Shown one piece after another: positions 38,084 through 49,614 of a stretch of DNA of 64,000 nucleotides (the stretch's first letter is position 1; each line of letters begins with the position of its first letter). Both the position numbers and the translations under genes were made by a program. The notes below the pieces were generated by a model, which worked only from the letters and a program-made list of their open reading frames with translations, was not told the DNA's origin and made no database searches. The DNA is from Scatophagus argus (lineage: Eukaryota; Chordata; Actinopteri; Scatophagidae): the NCBI RefSeq assembly GCF_020382885.2, contig NC_058504.1, positions 13,961,019-14,025,018 of the forward strand, in the 5' to 3' direction.

Positions 38084-41000
38084 ACGTGTACATTAATAGA
38101 AAGATAAGAATTAGTTTAACAACTGACTAGTATTTCTGATAGCGACTAGCAACAGTAGCAACACTTGAACTACTTGTTGTTTAGTCAAGCACATCCCTTG
38201 AACTTTGATATGTTAAATTGATGGAGTTCCCCCTTTTAAGCAAGTGACTGTAGGGAGTCTTCAGAAATGAAGGGAAATCCAATGTACCCTTTTCCTGTAC
38301 TCGTCACTTTAAAACAAAGTGAACACTGTTCAGCAAAAAGTTACATGGTCTTGCATTAGTGTGGCGTGAGCATGCCATCAATGCAAATCCTTGCTTCTGT
38401 ATACAATTTCTAATGGTACGACAAGAACTATACCGAATGTGTCATACACAGACACCGATGACTGGTTTATCATTAGATGTACGCGTCTGTAGAGGAGTTA
38501 CCTGGCTGACATCTGCTCACACGCGACAGACTGTGAGATATTGACTGTGATGAAATGATGAATCAGAGCCAGGGAAATGCTGGAGGGAGGAGGGGGGTGA
38601 GAGCTGAGGAGGAAGCCTTTGGTCGAAATGAAGGAAATGAAGATTATCACAAACGATAGAGGATCATTGACAGTGTGGGCACGTAGAATAACACTCTCAA
38701 GTTACTTCCATACATAAATGAATACCAATACACAGGCAGAGGTGTGTGTGTGTCTGTGTGTGTTTGTTTGTATGCATGGAATGACTCAGATAAATTCATG
38801 GATTTAGTCACACACACTCCAAGAGCCGAGCAGACTTTGTCTTCCTGTCAGTCCTGTCACAGTGGAAGTTTCTTCCAGTCTCCATAAAGCTTTCCTACTG
38901 CATCTGTGTCGTTGTAGAGGCTTGCTGGATTTTTCTATTTCTCTATTTAACGGGCCTTGTCTACTCTGTGGCTGCATGTTGTAATCCAATCTAGAGGGGG
39001 TTGCTGCAAGGACACTCGAGGCTTACCCCTTCTGGAACCTAATCTAGACAGTGACAAGCTTTTATCGGGAGGAATAAACAGCTCAAATGTTGCGTAAAGG
39101 GAATTTTAGACCAATTTTTTATAGTTATATTACTGTCCAACTAATATACTATACTAAACCTGCAAAATTTGCTATTTAAAAGCTTAGTCATGTTCAGAGT
39201 GGTGAGAATTACAGAGATAGAGGGTGGACGTTATTTATCTTTGCATGTGTATAGCCTCAGTAGTTAGAATGATACAGCTCAGTCAGATGTGTCATCTGCT
39301 CGGTTAAACGTGTCTTTTCTTTCCTCTCACCCTTACTGTTTCACAGAGTGGGGAGCAATAGGGCAGCCATGACTATAGTTCTGATGCGTGTACGAGAAGA
39401 TGTCGGCCCTCTGTGATAACATATATCACAAGAGATGTGGCTGTGGGTGTCAGCGGTATAAGTAGGACAGAAGGCTGTAAAAGCATCCAACAGAAAGAGT
39501 CCCCATCCCCCAACCTTTTGTGTGCCTGTCTGTGTGTGTTTGTGTCTAGGTGTGTGTGAGTGCGTGGATAAGTGCTCAAGTGTAATAGAATAGGGAGAAC
39601 AAAGGAAAGCTGAACCCACCACACGGGAAACATGAGACATGAGCCCCTGCTTCTGCATGCTAGTGCGTACTTGACCTTTAACCCCAAGGACCTGTGACAC
39701 CTGGGACAGTTTATCTGAAAAATGGCAGCAAACATGGTCCGTTCCTAAGTTTCCTCCACTGAATTACGCTTACAATGGATATGACCATAGCATGCTTCAC
39801 CATTTCTCAGATTTTCTTTTAACTGCTTTGAAACAGGTTTTTTAAAATTATTTTTCTGGTATTTTTGTGTGTTTTAGTTTATTAAAGTAGTTTTAGTAAA
39901 GTGTTTTGGTAGAGTCTGGGGAAGGTTCTTATTCGTCCTCTCTTCTGCTAAACTACCCTATTTCTGCCAGAATGAGTGTGCATATTTGTCCGCAAATGTG
40001 CACGGAAGCTGGCCTAAGCTGTTTGCGCTAGCTGTACGAGCTACAAAGGGCAGGAAGAACACGGCGTATTTAGATCTAAAATAACTTCCTGCGTGTTGCT
40101 CAAGGTCTCGCCGTCAGCAAGTGGGTTTGCTTCCTTTCTCATGACTCCTGTGAGCAGAAAGGCTTAGTGCTGCTGAGCTTGTCCGAAGGCACCCAGACAC
40201 TGCAGTCGTCCTTGGTGCTGTGATAATGATTAGTGATTCAGGTAGATGTGGTGATCAAGTTTGGGCAGTTAGAGCAAGACAGGAAAAAAAAATCCATACA
40301 CACCATTTCATTTAATTTAACCTATATTTCCTGTTTACTCTGCGTCATTTAGAAAGTTATTAATGGATGAGGGATCTCCATCATTCATCGGTTCCATGTA
40401 GGTGAACGATGACGATAATTGTACCTCGAAGACCACAATGCTCTTGGTTTTCATAGTTTGTCTACTCTAGCGTACAGTACAGTAAGTGCTTCTTTCCTCT
40501 ACAGCTGCAGTGTTGGTCCACTGAGGGAAGGTGCATGTTGAATTTTTAAAATGAGTGACTCCAGGCATTCTTAACCAGAAAGACATTCAGGGCGGAGATG
40601 GAGGCCACACAATTGCTTTCAGGCAGCAAATGTCTCCACCGCGACAGAGTGACCCACATTTCTGTCCTCTTCTCTGTCTTGTTGATGTGAGAGATGGGGG
40701 GGGCAGCTGTTGTGGGGGTATCCCCCAATGACGGCCGTGGGTCATCAGTTGGAAGGAATGATATTGTCACTGCATGAAATAAGAGTTAGCAGGAGATGAT
40801 ACACTAGGAGGATGAGGAGAAGCCTGAAAAAAGTGTGTCAGAGGATTCAGGATGAATCAGGGGCTTTGCATATCACACTGAGAGTGTGAAATATATCCCA
40901 CATCACCATCACCCCCATGTGCTAGAAGTGGAGTAGTTGTGAGACCTAGTGTGAGCAAAATTTGCAATTAATTCATTTCCTCTCACCCAATTAACTACTA

Positions 41001-41107
41001 CCAGTAATGTACTTAAGTTTCCGTTTCATGAAATCCAACTTCATCCTTCTTCCTCATTCTGTCTGTATGCTGCTGACTTTATATTTCTGTGTCTATTTGT
41101 GTTGTAG
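38084..41107. other. Gene-free stretch before the first coding exon of rasgef1c
   Basis: No other exon-like segment seen. A 62-bp GT-rich segment at 39530-39591 recurs at 42456-42517 inside rasgef1c. The stretch ends in the polypyrimidine tract and TAG acceptor of rasgef1c coding exon 1. Confidence 0.5.
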
Positions 41108-41113
41108 ACAGGA

Positions 41114-44100
41114 ATGCCCCAGACTGTGTGCTCAAGCACCATGTTCACCACTCCCAGCTGCTTCAGCCCCCATCTGGCCTGTGCTGAGCCTGGGGAGGAA
41201 GAGGAGGCCCCGCAGGAGGGCCCGGGGCCTGGAGCTTGCCTGGCTGATGGGCCCCCGATCACCTCCGCCTCTCTGGACACCCTCATCCAGAACCTGGTGC
41301 CCACTGCTGATTACTACCCCGAGGTAAACAGAAATGCACTACAGTCACTCCACTGTTTATTATGAAGTTTATCAGAACGTGCACCTCAGTTCATAGTGAC
41401 AATGACAATGCTGTCAATTAGATTATTAGCCCTTCACGCGCTACTCCACTTCCTTTAATTACAGAAAGCTGCAGTGCTTTTTATTGATGTAATGGCAGTG
41501 TTGTAGCAACTGTCTCCTGTTCTTTGACAGAAAGCCTATGTGTTTACCTTCTTGCTGAGCGCTCGTCTGTTCATCCCTCCTCCGGAGCTGTTGGCCAGGG
41601 TGTGTGAGCTGTGCATCAAACAGCAGCAGCTGGACCAGAGCCCACTTGATACGGTCAGCACTGCACCACACACAAATATATACACTATGACAAAGACTTT
41701 AATGACGTCCTATTCTAAATACATAGACAGCTTTGCAGTGTTTCTGTGGGAATTTCTGCCCATTCACGCAGTAGAGCATTTGTGAGGTCAGATACTGATG
41801 TTGGACCAAAAGGCCTGGCTCACAATCTCTGTTCCAGTTCATCCCAAAGGTGTTGGATGGGGTTGAGGTCAGGACTCTGTGTGGGCCAGTCAAGCTCTTC
41901 CACACCAAACTCATTCAACCATGTCTTTATGGACTTTGCTTTGTGCACTGGAGCACAGTCATGCTGGAATAGAAAAGGGTCTTCAAACTGTTGCCACAAA
42001 GTTGGAAGCATAGCATTGTCCAAAATGTGTTGGTATGCTGAAGCATTAAGATTTCCCTCATTGGAAACAAGGGGCCGAACCCAACAACTAAAAAACAGTC
42101 TGTGTAGTGTAACTCCTGTATGAACATGCAGGAGCTAATGAAGAACCAATGATCAGAACCACAGGCACAGCCGAAAAACCATGTTTGTTTTCTGCATGCA
42201 TGTATGCATTTTTTTGCAGGAATGCTGACTTTATGTTAGTGTTTTCTTTTGCTGAGGGAGTCACAAAGACTGTACTAAGTCTCTTTCACTTCTTCAAAAC
42301 AGGCAAAAGTGCGCAAATTTGGTCCCAAAATCCTGCAGCTGCTGACAGAGTGGACAGAGACGTTCCCAACTGACTTCAGGGACGAGAAAATGGTCGGACA
42401 CCTTAAAGACATCATCCACAGGATAGCACCATGTGATGAGGTAGACTAATGATCTCTGTGTGTGTTTGTGTCTAGATGTGTGTGAGTGTGTGGATAGTTG
42501 CTCATGTGTGATATAATTTTTGGAAGGACGCTTGAAAAGATGCTTGTCTTGAAAAAAATTACATTTAAAAAATAAAAGCTTGCTAGTCTTGAAGTTATCG
42601 ATTTCTACAGGATAATAATTTGGGATGGGCATTGAATTCTCATTATTTTGATCCACAGTATAATGTTACCCTTATAGCCTTTATAAGCTGTAGCTGCTGT
42701 GAGGAGTGCTCTGATAGGGACTGCAATTCAATTATCATCACGACCACTACAGAGAGGTGACGGAAGGAGTCAGGGTGTTAGTGTAGGGTGAGTAGCCATG
42801 CTCAGTGTTACACAATCTTACACTGCAGGAGAGCTAAGAGGAAGGAAGGATGTGGTTCTGTCTGCAGCCTCAAGGGAAAAATATAGGGAGAGAGATGGAT
42901 GGAGAAGACGGGGGGATGGGATAAAGGGGCACAGAGAGCACAGGAGAAAGCAGAGGAGGAGGAGGGTGATGGAGTTAGAGTGGGAAGCCAGGAAAAAAAA
43001 TGAAAGGAGGTGAACAGGGGACAGAAAGAGGGGAAGGGCAGGTGGTGATGAATGTGTTGCTATTTACAGCTTGCTACCGACAGTATGGGTGTGTGTGTGT
43101 GTATGTGTGTGTCCAAACATGTGGGAGCTGTGGCTGTGGGTCATTTGTGAAAAAGACTGACCGAGCAGCCTCTGTGACCAGTCATCTGGAGGGAGAGGCA
43201 CAGAAACACACATTCCTGCAATTTATTGCTTTCCTTGGTGGAGATAGCATTAATAACTGTGCTCTTGATGACTTATTGTAAATTAAATTGTTCAGAATTT
43301 AAAAAAAGGAAGGCCTGAGATAAAAAGAGTAAACATATTTTGTCAGAGAATAGAATGCTTACATGTGGGCTCACAAGCTGGTAGTATTGTATTGGTAGTA
43401 TTCTTTTGATTTACTCCTATTACTGATCTATGAAGTACTGGGAAATTATTCATTGCAGTTGTTATTAACAGCTCCTCTCCTCCCCTCTCCACAGGCATAC
43501 TGGAAAACCCTGAACCAGGTGCTGCAGAAGCTTAGCCAGCGGCTGGCCCTGATGAGCCAGGGGGAAGAGAGCATCATCAAGAGCTCCCTCAATGCCTCCT
43601 CCATCTCTGACAAGCTGGTGGCCTTCAAAACCAAGCCTCCGCCCATCCAGAAGGACATTCTCTCCATCTGCAACGACCCGTACACACTGGCACAGCAGCT
43701 CACCCACGTGGAGCTGGTGAGGAGAGGGGAGGGGAGGGGAGGGGAGAGGAGAGGGAGGAGGGCGGGTTAGACAGAGGTCACGGTAAGAGATGATAACGAG
43801 GATGGACGAGGAGGAGTGAAGAGAATGTTAGATGGAAGGGAGAGAAGGAGCAAGAGATGGCCAAGCATGGATGGAGGCACAGTCCAAGTCAAGGACATAA
43901 CCATGGAATATAAGACGTCAAAGGAGAAGCTGGAGTGAAGAGAAGAAATCGGATAGTGATAGGAAATGACTCTTAAATGGCAAAGGAGAAGCAGGTGAAA
44001 GCTATAATAGCAAAGTAAAATTGAATGAAATTGAAGCTCGCTGTAGCGTAGCCTTGATCGTTACTAGTCAGCTTCTCCGGCGATGACTGCTGCTCACACA

Positions 44101-44381
44101 GTGCAATCAAAAACAGAATAATGCAGTAAAACATACATGAACAAATGATCTCTGCAGTGCCCCTCACATTCCAAGGATGGTGCCTTCAGTGTGTTCATGT
44201 GTGTCTGGATGTGGGCACGTGGATCTGGGGGTGGTTTTGTTTCTGTGTGTGCGTGTGTGTGCGCCTGAGTACGCTTGTACCCTCATCTGAGCAGTGACAT
44301 CACCCCAGAAGTCAGTCAGTGATGCGCCTGGGGCTTCAAACAAAGGGGATAAAACTGCTGTGGATATATGTGACCTGACAG

Positions 44382-44424
<43 letters not shown>

Positions 44425-44542
44425 CACACCAAAGGAGAGAGAAAGAAAGAGAACAGACTGTGTGCAGTGCATGCATACAGGAATATTTCTATTCTAGCAA
44501 CAGGCTAAATCTGAAGAATTAGATGCTAGTGTGGTTTTTGTC

Positions 44543-44573
<31 letters not shown>

Positions 44574-47157
44574 TTGCAGAATTGTTTTCGTTTTAGATTA
44601 TATCACGAGTCGAGATGGGGCTAATGAGTCATTTTGACTTGCACATGTCTGCAACTGCACAGCTGTCTTTTAATAGACGTGAATATTGTCTCACGTGTCA
44701 CTTTGAGGAAATATGACTCCAGTGAGTCACGTCAATGAGTCATTACTTCCGCTTATTGATTGTCTTCCATTACTGAAATGAAAGAATTATTAATTAGACT
44801 ACCCCCATTGATGTGAAGCTGTGTGTGTTTTTTCCAGGAACATTTGAGTCATATTGGACCGGAAGAGTTTGTCCAAGCCTTTGTTCAGAAAGACCCACTT
44901 GATGGAACCCAGGTAAACTTATATTTATTTATTATAACTCATCATTTTCATTGTGTATTATGTGTTACCACATCGGTGGAAACCAAATGTCTGCCCTCAG
45001 GGCAAACCACAGCCTTTTTTTTTTGATATTTTCGCTTTTGTTTGAGAAGTGGAACACTAATAAAGGGATATGTTGTAGTGTATTGTTGGGATCTAATGTC
45101 TGATCAGGAGGGGCCATATGATGGTCAGCAGGCTACTAAGGTCACATAGAGCGCATATATCACAGGCTGTAGCAAGTGCACACAAGTGCTTCATGTGCCC
45201 TCTCACTCATTTCATTGTCCCTGTAGTCAGTCACTGCTTCTTTGGCTCACCTCCTCTCCATCTGTACTTCATCTCTAGTTGTCTCTTGTGATCTCCATGG
45301 ATCAATTCCTGCTCCGAGCTTGCTGTCTTTATCACTTACACTCACATGCGGGGGTCGGCCCGTAGATAGGAAGCTGATTAGGATCAGATGAATTCCCTGT
45401 GGTAGAAGTCCCTATACTGACTTGCACTTATGTGTTTGTGTGTGCTTGTGTCCATGTGGGTGTATCGTTAGCAGCCATGCTTCAGTGACCAGAAGAAGAA
45501 AACCTCCAACCTGGAGGCTTATGTCAGGTGGTTTAACAGACTGTGTTACCTGGTGGCTACAGAGATCTGCATGGTGAGTAGCAAATACACAAGGTGTTGA
45601 TTTCTTCTAACAGTACCCTGTTGAAGTAAACGGCACAAAAAAAAATCTACTCATTGTGCCGAACAATGAAGTAGACTGTGTATTTTTATACATAGTCAAT
45701 ATTCTGTTGAATGGAGGGTTATTTATGAAACGCACAAAAAACTTGATATTATAGTAGTGCTTCATTTTTACAAGTAAATAGAGGGGAAGTAGACAAATGT
45801 GCTTTCCTTGTTACAGAGTTTCTCTGCCCCCTAATGGCCACTGTGTGTTACTACATGTCACAAGCATCGTTTAGCTGTGCCAATACATGTAGAGAGGGGT
45901 AACATTCACTATGAAAAATTAGGTAAATCTACTGTCTGTTTTTTGAAGCCGGCGAAAAAGAAGCAGAGGGCCCAGGTGATCGAATTCTTCATCGATGTTG
46001 CCAGGGAGTGTTTCAACATTGGCAACTTCAACTCCCTCATGGCCATTATCTGTGAGTCTCATTTTGTGGTATCTTGAGAGTATTAACAGAGAATTCTCCT
46101 TCATGGTCTGGTATTAATAGCTGAAATCTTCCTGCAGCTGGTATGAACATGAGTCCTGTGTCACGGCTGAAGAAGACCTGGGGCAAAGCCAAGACTGCCA
46201 AGTTCTTCATTCTCGAGGTAAACACAATGTAACGATTCACTGAGTGAGAAGTACAAGGCAGGCAGTAACTTGAAGTTGACAGTGTGTTGCTTGTTGCCAT
46301 TTGCTTTGGCAGCATCAGATGGATCCTACAGGAAACTTTTACAACTACAGGACAGCCCTGAGGGGGGCGGCCCATCGCTCTCAGACTGCCAACAGCAACA
46401 GAGAAAAGGTAATGCTTGGCGCCGCATTGCTGTTCTTATGTAAGATGTTGGCATGGATTCATTTATTTTTATCTCTACATCAACTTGGGCTGTCACAGTA
46501 TCAGATTTTCACAACCTGAATGTTAGCAGTCAGCATCATGTTTTGTCTCTTCAGATTGTGATTCCCTTCTTCAGTTTGCTGATCAAAGACATTTACTTCC
46601 TGAATGAAGGATGTGCCAACCGGCTGCCCAATGGCCACGTCAACTTTGAGGTGAGTCTGTTCGTTTTTCTCATTGAACCATCCAAAAAAACAAAACTTCT
46701 TTGACTCAATGTAATTTCATTACTTAGAAATTTGTGGAGCTGGCACGGCAGGTTGGAGAGTTCATGACGTGGAAACAGGTGGAGTGTCCATTTGAAGAGG
46801 ATCGGGCGATCCTACACTACCTCCACACTGCTCCCATCTTCAGCGAGGACGGTGAGACCCTTTCCTACTTCTGAGACGTTTCTGCGCATGAAGTATTGGT
46901 TCGTGCTAGTTTGCTGTTACCCACCAATATCCCTTACTTATTTCCAACTGTTTCTTCCCTCATTCTTCCCCAGGACTCTACCTCGCATCCTATGAGAGTG
47001 AGAGTCCAGAGAACCAGGTAGAGAAGGACAGATGGAAAGCACTCAGGCAAGAACGATAACACTTGTCAAATGTGAGACGCTTTTCAGTGTGCATGGACAC
47101 AATGTCCTTAATAGTCTCTTTTCTCCTATCAGGTCTAACGTTCTGGGAAAGACATGA
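41114..47157 (+). CDS. rasgef1c: RasGEF domain-containing family member 1C
   Basis: Guanine-nucleotide exchange factor of the RASGEF1 family; relatives RASGEF1A/B act on Rap2 at membranes, while the substrate of 1C is less clear. Coding exons: 41114-41323, 41531-41653, 42303-42440, 43495-43716, 44838-44912, 45475-45573, 45949-46051, 46138-46217, 46313-46408, 46555-46650, 46728-46851, 46974-47046, 47133-47157. They join in frame to 487 aa; human is about 466. RasGEF-N lies roughly at residues 50-180 (TADYYPE..KAYVFTFLLSARL), the CDC25-type catalytic domain roughly at 225-470 (DPYTLAQQLTHVE, FNIGNFNSLMAII, MSPVSRLKKTW, GCANRLPNGHVNF). The start matches the family N-terminus (MPQT) and follows an acceptor by six bases. 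The last intron is GC-AG; exon 6 has a tandem NAGNAG acceptor and extra Lys residues. 1C is preferred over 1B on N-terminal and C-terminal (LGKT) wording and the clk4/col23a1 neighbourhood. Confidence 0.93.
41686..42110 (-). mobile_element. Tc1-like transposon remnant in rasgef1c intron 2
   Basis: Minus-strand frames encode the C-terminal part of a Tc1/mariner-type DDE transposase: FQHDCAPVHKAKSIKTWLNE, then DWPTQSPDLNPIQHLWDELE, with the D-N-P-I segment just before the usual third acidic residue. Only the 3' part of the transposase is present, with frame breaks, so it is inactive. The left end (TATATACACTATGACAAAGACTT) resembles a terminal inverted repeat; the other end is lost. It lies between rasgef1c exons ending at 41653 and starting at 42303 and leaves splicing signals intact. 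Confidence 0.85.
43717..43760 (+). repeat. (GGGGA)n tract at a rasgef1c splice donor
   Basis: Immediately after the exon 4 donor (CTG|GTGAGGAGA) come four GGGG runs separated by single A (43726-43744), then further GA/GGG runs. Four G-runs with one-base loops fit a parallel G-quadruplex on the coding strand, in DNA and in the nascent RNA. Confidence 0.8.
44385..44421. repeat. (CA)n microsatellite in rasgef1c intron 4
   Basis: About eighteen perfect CA units. A GT tract lies about 130 bp downstream. Confidence 0.95.
44549..44573. repeat. (GT)n microsatellite in rasgef1c intron 4
   Basis: About twelve GT units, complementary to the CA tract at 44385; in pre-mRNA the two could base-pair within the same intron. 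Confidence 0.9.
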
Positions 47158-48870
47158 GGCACTGATGGCAGCTAACCCTCCCACCAGCGAGGGAGCGTGT
47201 TCTCATTGCACTAACATGAACTGTGAAGGAACCTAGCTGGTACTTAGGTGTTTTTCTGTGAAGAAATGATGATGAAAAAGAAATACGATGAACGGGATTC
47301 ATCAAGAAGAGTGTGGAAAAAAAAATCATCACAAGCAAAAGTGAACTGAAAAAAATTTAAGCTATGGAAACTGGAACTAAATGCCTTTGCAGCATATTAA
47401 TTATCAGTGATGAGGTACAGTATGTTGGGAGAGGGATTCAGCCTCTCCTTCTCCTTTCCCTCAATGTGTTTACTCTGTGAAGATATGTTTACTACTATAG
47501 AGTACAGTTACAGGGAAAACCACTTTATAAAATGAAATTCCTACTGATGCTATTGTTGTTTTTGTATTTGCTCCACTCCTTTTTTTTCTCTCTCTCTCTC
47601 TCTTATCTTCACCTTTGGTCCACAGCCTTGTCAAGTTGCTTAATTTAACTTTTTTTTTCCTTTACTTGTAATGTACTGTAGTGAAACTTAAAATGATTTG
47701 AAGGGCGCTGGCTAGCCCATATCAGCTGTCAAATTTTATGGGCCTCCTGAAGGAATGACAACTGTGTGTATCTGTGTGTACCGAAGAAGTCATGCCTTGC
47801 AAATGTTACCAGTTCATCTTCTGTTTACTGCCATGTGTGTTTGTGAATCAGGTGTTCGTGCACGTCTGTTGTGTCGGTTCAGACTGTCACTGTTTGCTTT
47901 GGATGAGAATGACTCGATGAGCCCGTTCGTTATTCATCTCTTTGTGTATTTTTATTTATTGATTTTATTTTTGGGAAAGTGTTAAATAGCGAATAAGAAC
48001 TGTTCAAAATGTGTTTACTCCTTTTAAATGTGTTGTGCCATTAATGCAAGACAACCACAGTATAACTCCATAGTCACAAGGCCAGGTGTAAATTGTGTAC
48101 AGGTGACATTTACCCTTCATCTTTCTACTATTCAGGAAGTTTTCTCTGACTGATGTTCAGTTGTCTGATATATTTATGGAGATTTCTGTGCTGACAGATG
48201 TATAGTTTTTATTGTAACTTTCCTTTACTGAATATGAAGTCCAATGGCATGCTATGACGGGTGTTTTTAAAGGGGCATTAAGCATATCCACCTTGTAAAG
48301 ATAAACACTGCAGTGCAAACTTTGTAGTCATAATGCATTGTTGGCATATTGTGAAAGGACCATGTTGAACTGGAGACTTTTGTCTTTCTACAGACTAAGG
48401 AGGAAAACTTGTGCCATATGAATCACTGCTCACCATCAACAGTTCAGGTTCCTCTGACTTGAAATGTGTTGTTTATCATGTTTGTGGGATTGTTACTGAG
48501 CTTTTTTGGGCAGTTTTGTTGTTATTCAGGAGCCATTTTTGAGGGTGGGTGATGGGAAGAGAGGAGAGTAATTGGGGGAAGGGGCAGAAATTACGTAATT
48601 ATAAGTTTTTTTATATACATATATATATAAAAAGAAATGGTCTTATTGCATTTTCTATAATTGATTGATGTCAGTGTTCTCTCTTTAGAAGCACCTTTCC
48701 TTCTCAGTAACATACTTAATTTAAATCTCCCTCCTCATTTGTCATCAGTAAACTTGCTTTCCCTGTAACACATTTCTCTGATAGGACTATAGCAAGCCAG
48801 AGATTTGAAGTCAAACCTGCCATTCAAGGTGAAAACATGTTTTAATAAAACATTGCCTGTGTTGAACATG
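47158..48870 (+). other. rasgef1c: rasgef1c 3' UTR
   Basis: No further coding exon follows the TGA at 47155-47157. The next 1.7 kb is AT-rich with T-runs (near 47579-47588 and 47650-47659) and a CT tract (47589-47604), and ends at an AATAAA at 48844-48849 followed by a GT-rich segment (TGCCTGTGTTG). The UTR extent is inferred from this signal; upstream weaker signals could give shorter transcripts. Confidence 0.6.
48844..48849 (+). terminator. rasgef1c: Poly(A) signal of rasgef1c
   Basis: Canonical AATAAA followed within 15 bases by TGCCTGTGTTG, a GU-rich downstream element. Only about 300 bp separates it from the facing poly(A) signal of tmem126a. Confidence 0.6.
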
Positions 48871-49149
48871 ACTTTTCATTGACAGTCTACCACATTACAT
48901 CGAAGGAGCAGAGTGCATTTGGTGTTTCACATGGGTAATGAGGCCCAGCAAGCGTGTTTGGTTTCAACACCATTGCAAAATTTAAAACTGGGTCCGGAAA
49001 TGACTTTAAGTCAAAAATCCTGAGCTGACTGCCTTGTAGTTGGATTAATTTGACATGCATGATGCATGGATTGCACTGACTAGGAAATGACACAAACATT
49101 GTTTTCAAAATAATGAATGAGCCAAGGCATTTCATTGATGTACAGCTGT

Positions 49150-49155
49150 TTTATT
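49150..49155 (-). terminator. tmem126a: Candidate poly(A) signal of tmem126a
   Basis: TTTATT on the + strand is AATAAA on the minus strand, about 460 bp after the tmem126a stop. Weaker ATTAAA signals lie closer to the stop (TTTAAT on the + strand near 49425, 49470 and 49518). Confidence 0.45.
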
Positions 49156-49200
49156 GTATGTGAATGCAAGTATTTTCAAAGGTTTGATTAGGTACACATA

Positions 49201-49218
49201 CCCCCCCCCCAAAAAAAA
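49201..49218. repeat. C10-A8 homopolymer pair
   Basis: Ten C directly followed by eight A, in the probable 3' UTR of tmem126a. Confidence 0.9.
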
Positions 49219-49614
49219 TCCTGATGTCTAATGCAAGATTTCATCTGCAATTCAGGAAGAATCCAAGGCATCAAAATACAAATTCACTGAGCAATCAATG
49301 GAATATCCAAAGGCGTTCAATTTTAAATAAGAAATTTTAATAAAGGAAGCAAGAACATATACAGATTAAGTTTGATGGAAAACAGTTTTACCTTCCTTAC
49401 TGCATGAAACTGACGTTCATTTTTTAATCATCTTTGATGTGCCCAAAAAGCAGTGCATTTTAGCAGTTGATTTAATGTTGACACAACCAGAAATTTCAAC
49501 AAGCTATCCCACACTTCATTTAATTCCTGGGGGGATTTTCAGGCATCTTTCATGTGAAACGACAACGAGTCGCAGCGAAACAGTGAACTGTTTTAAGGTT
49601 CCGTTCAGAACATT

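Noticed and set aside
39341..39735. Two overlapping 119-120-aa minus-strand frames
   Set aside because: They cover a GT-rich segment that recurs at 42456; the shared THSHTPRHKHT wording is repeat-derived, not a protein domain.
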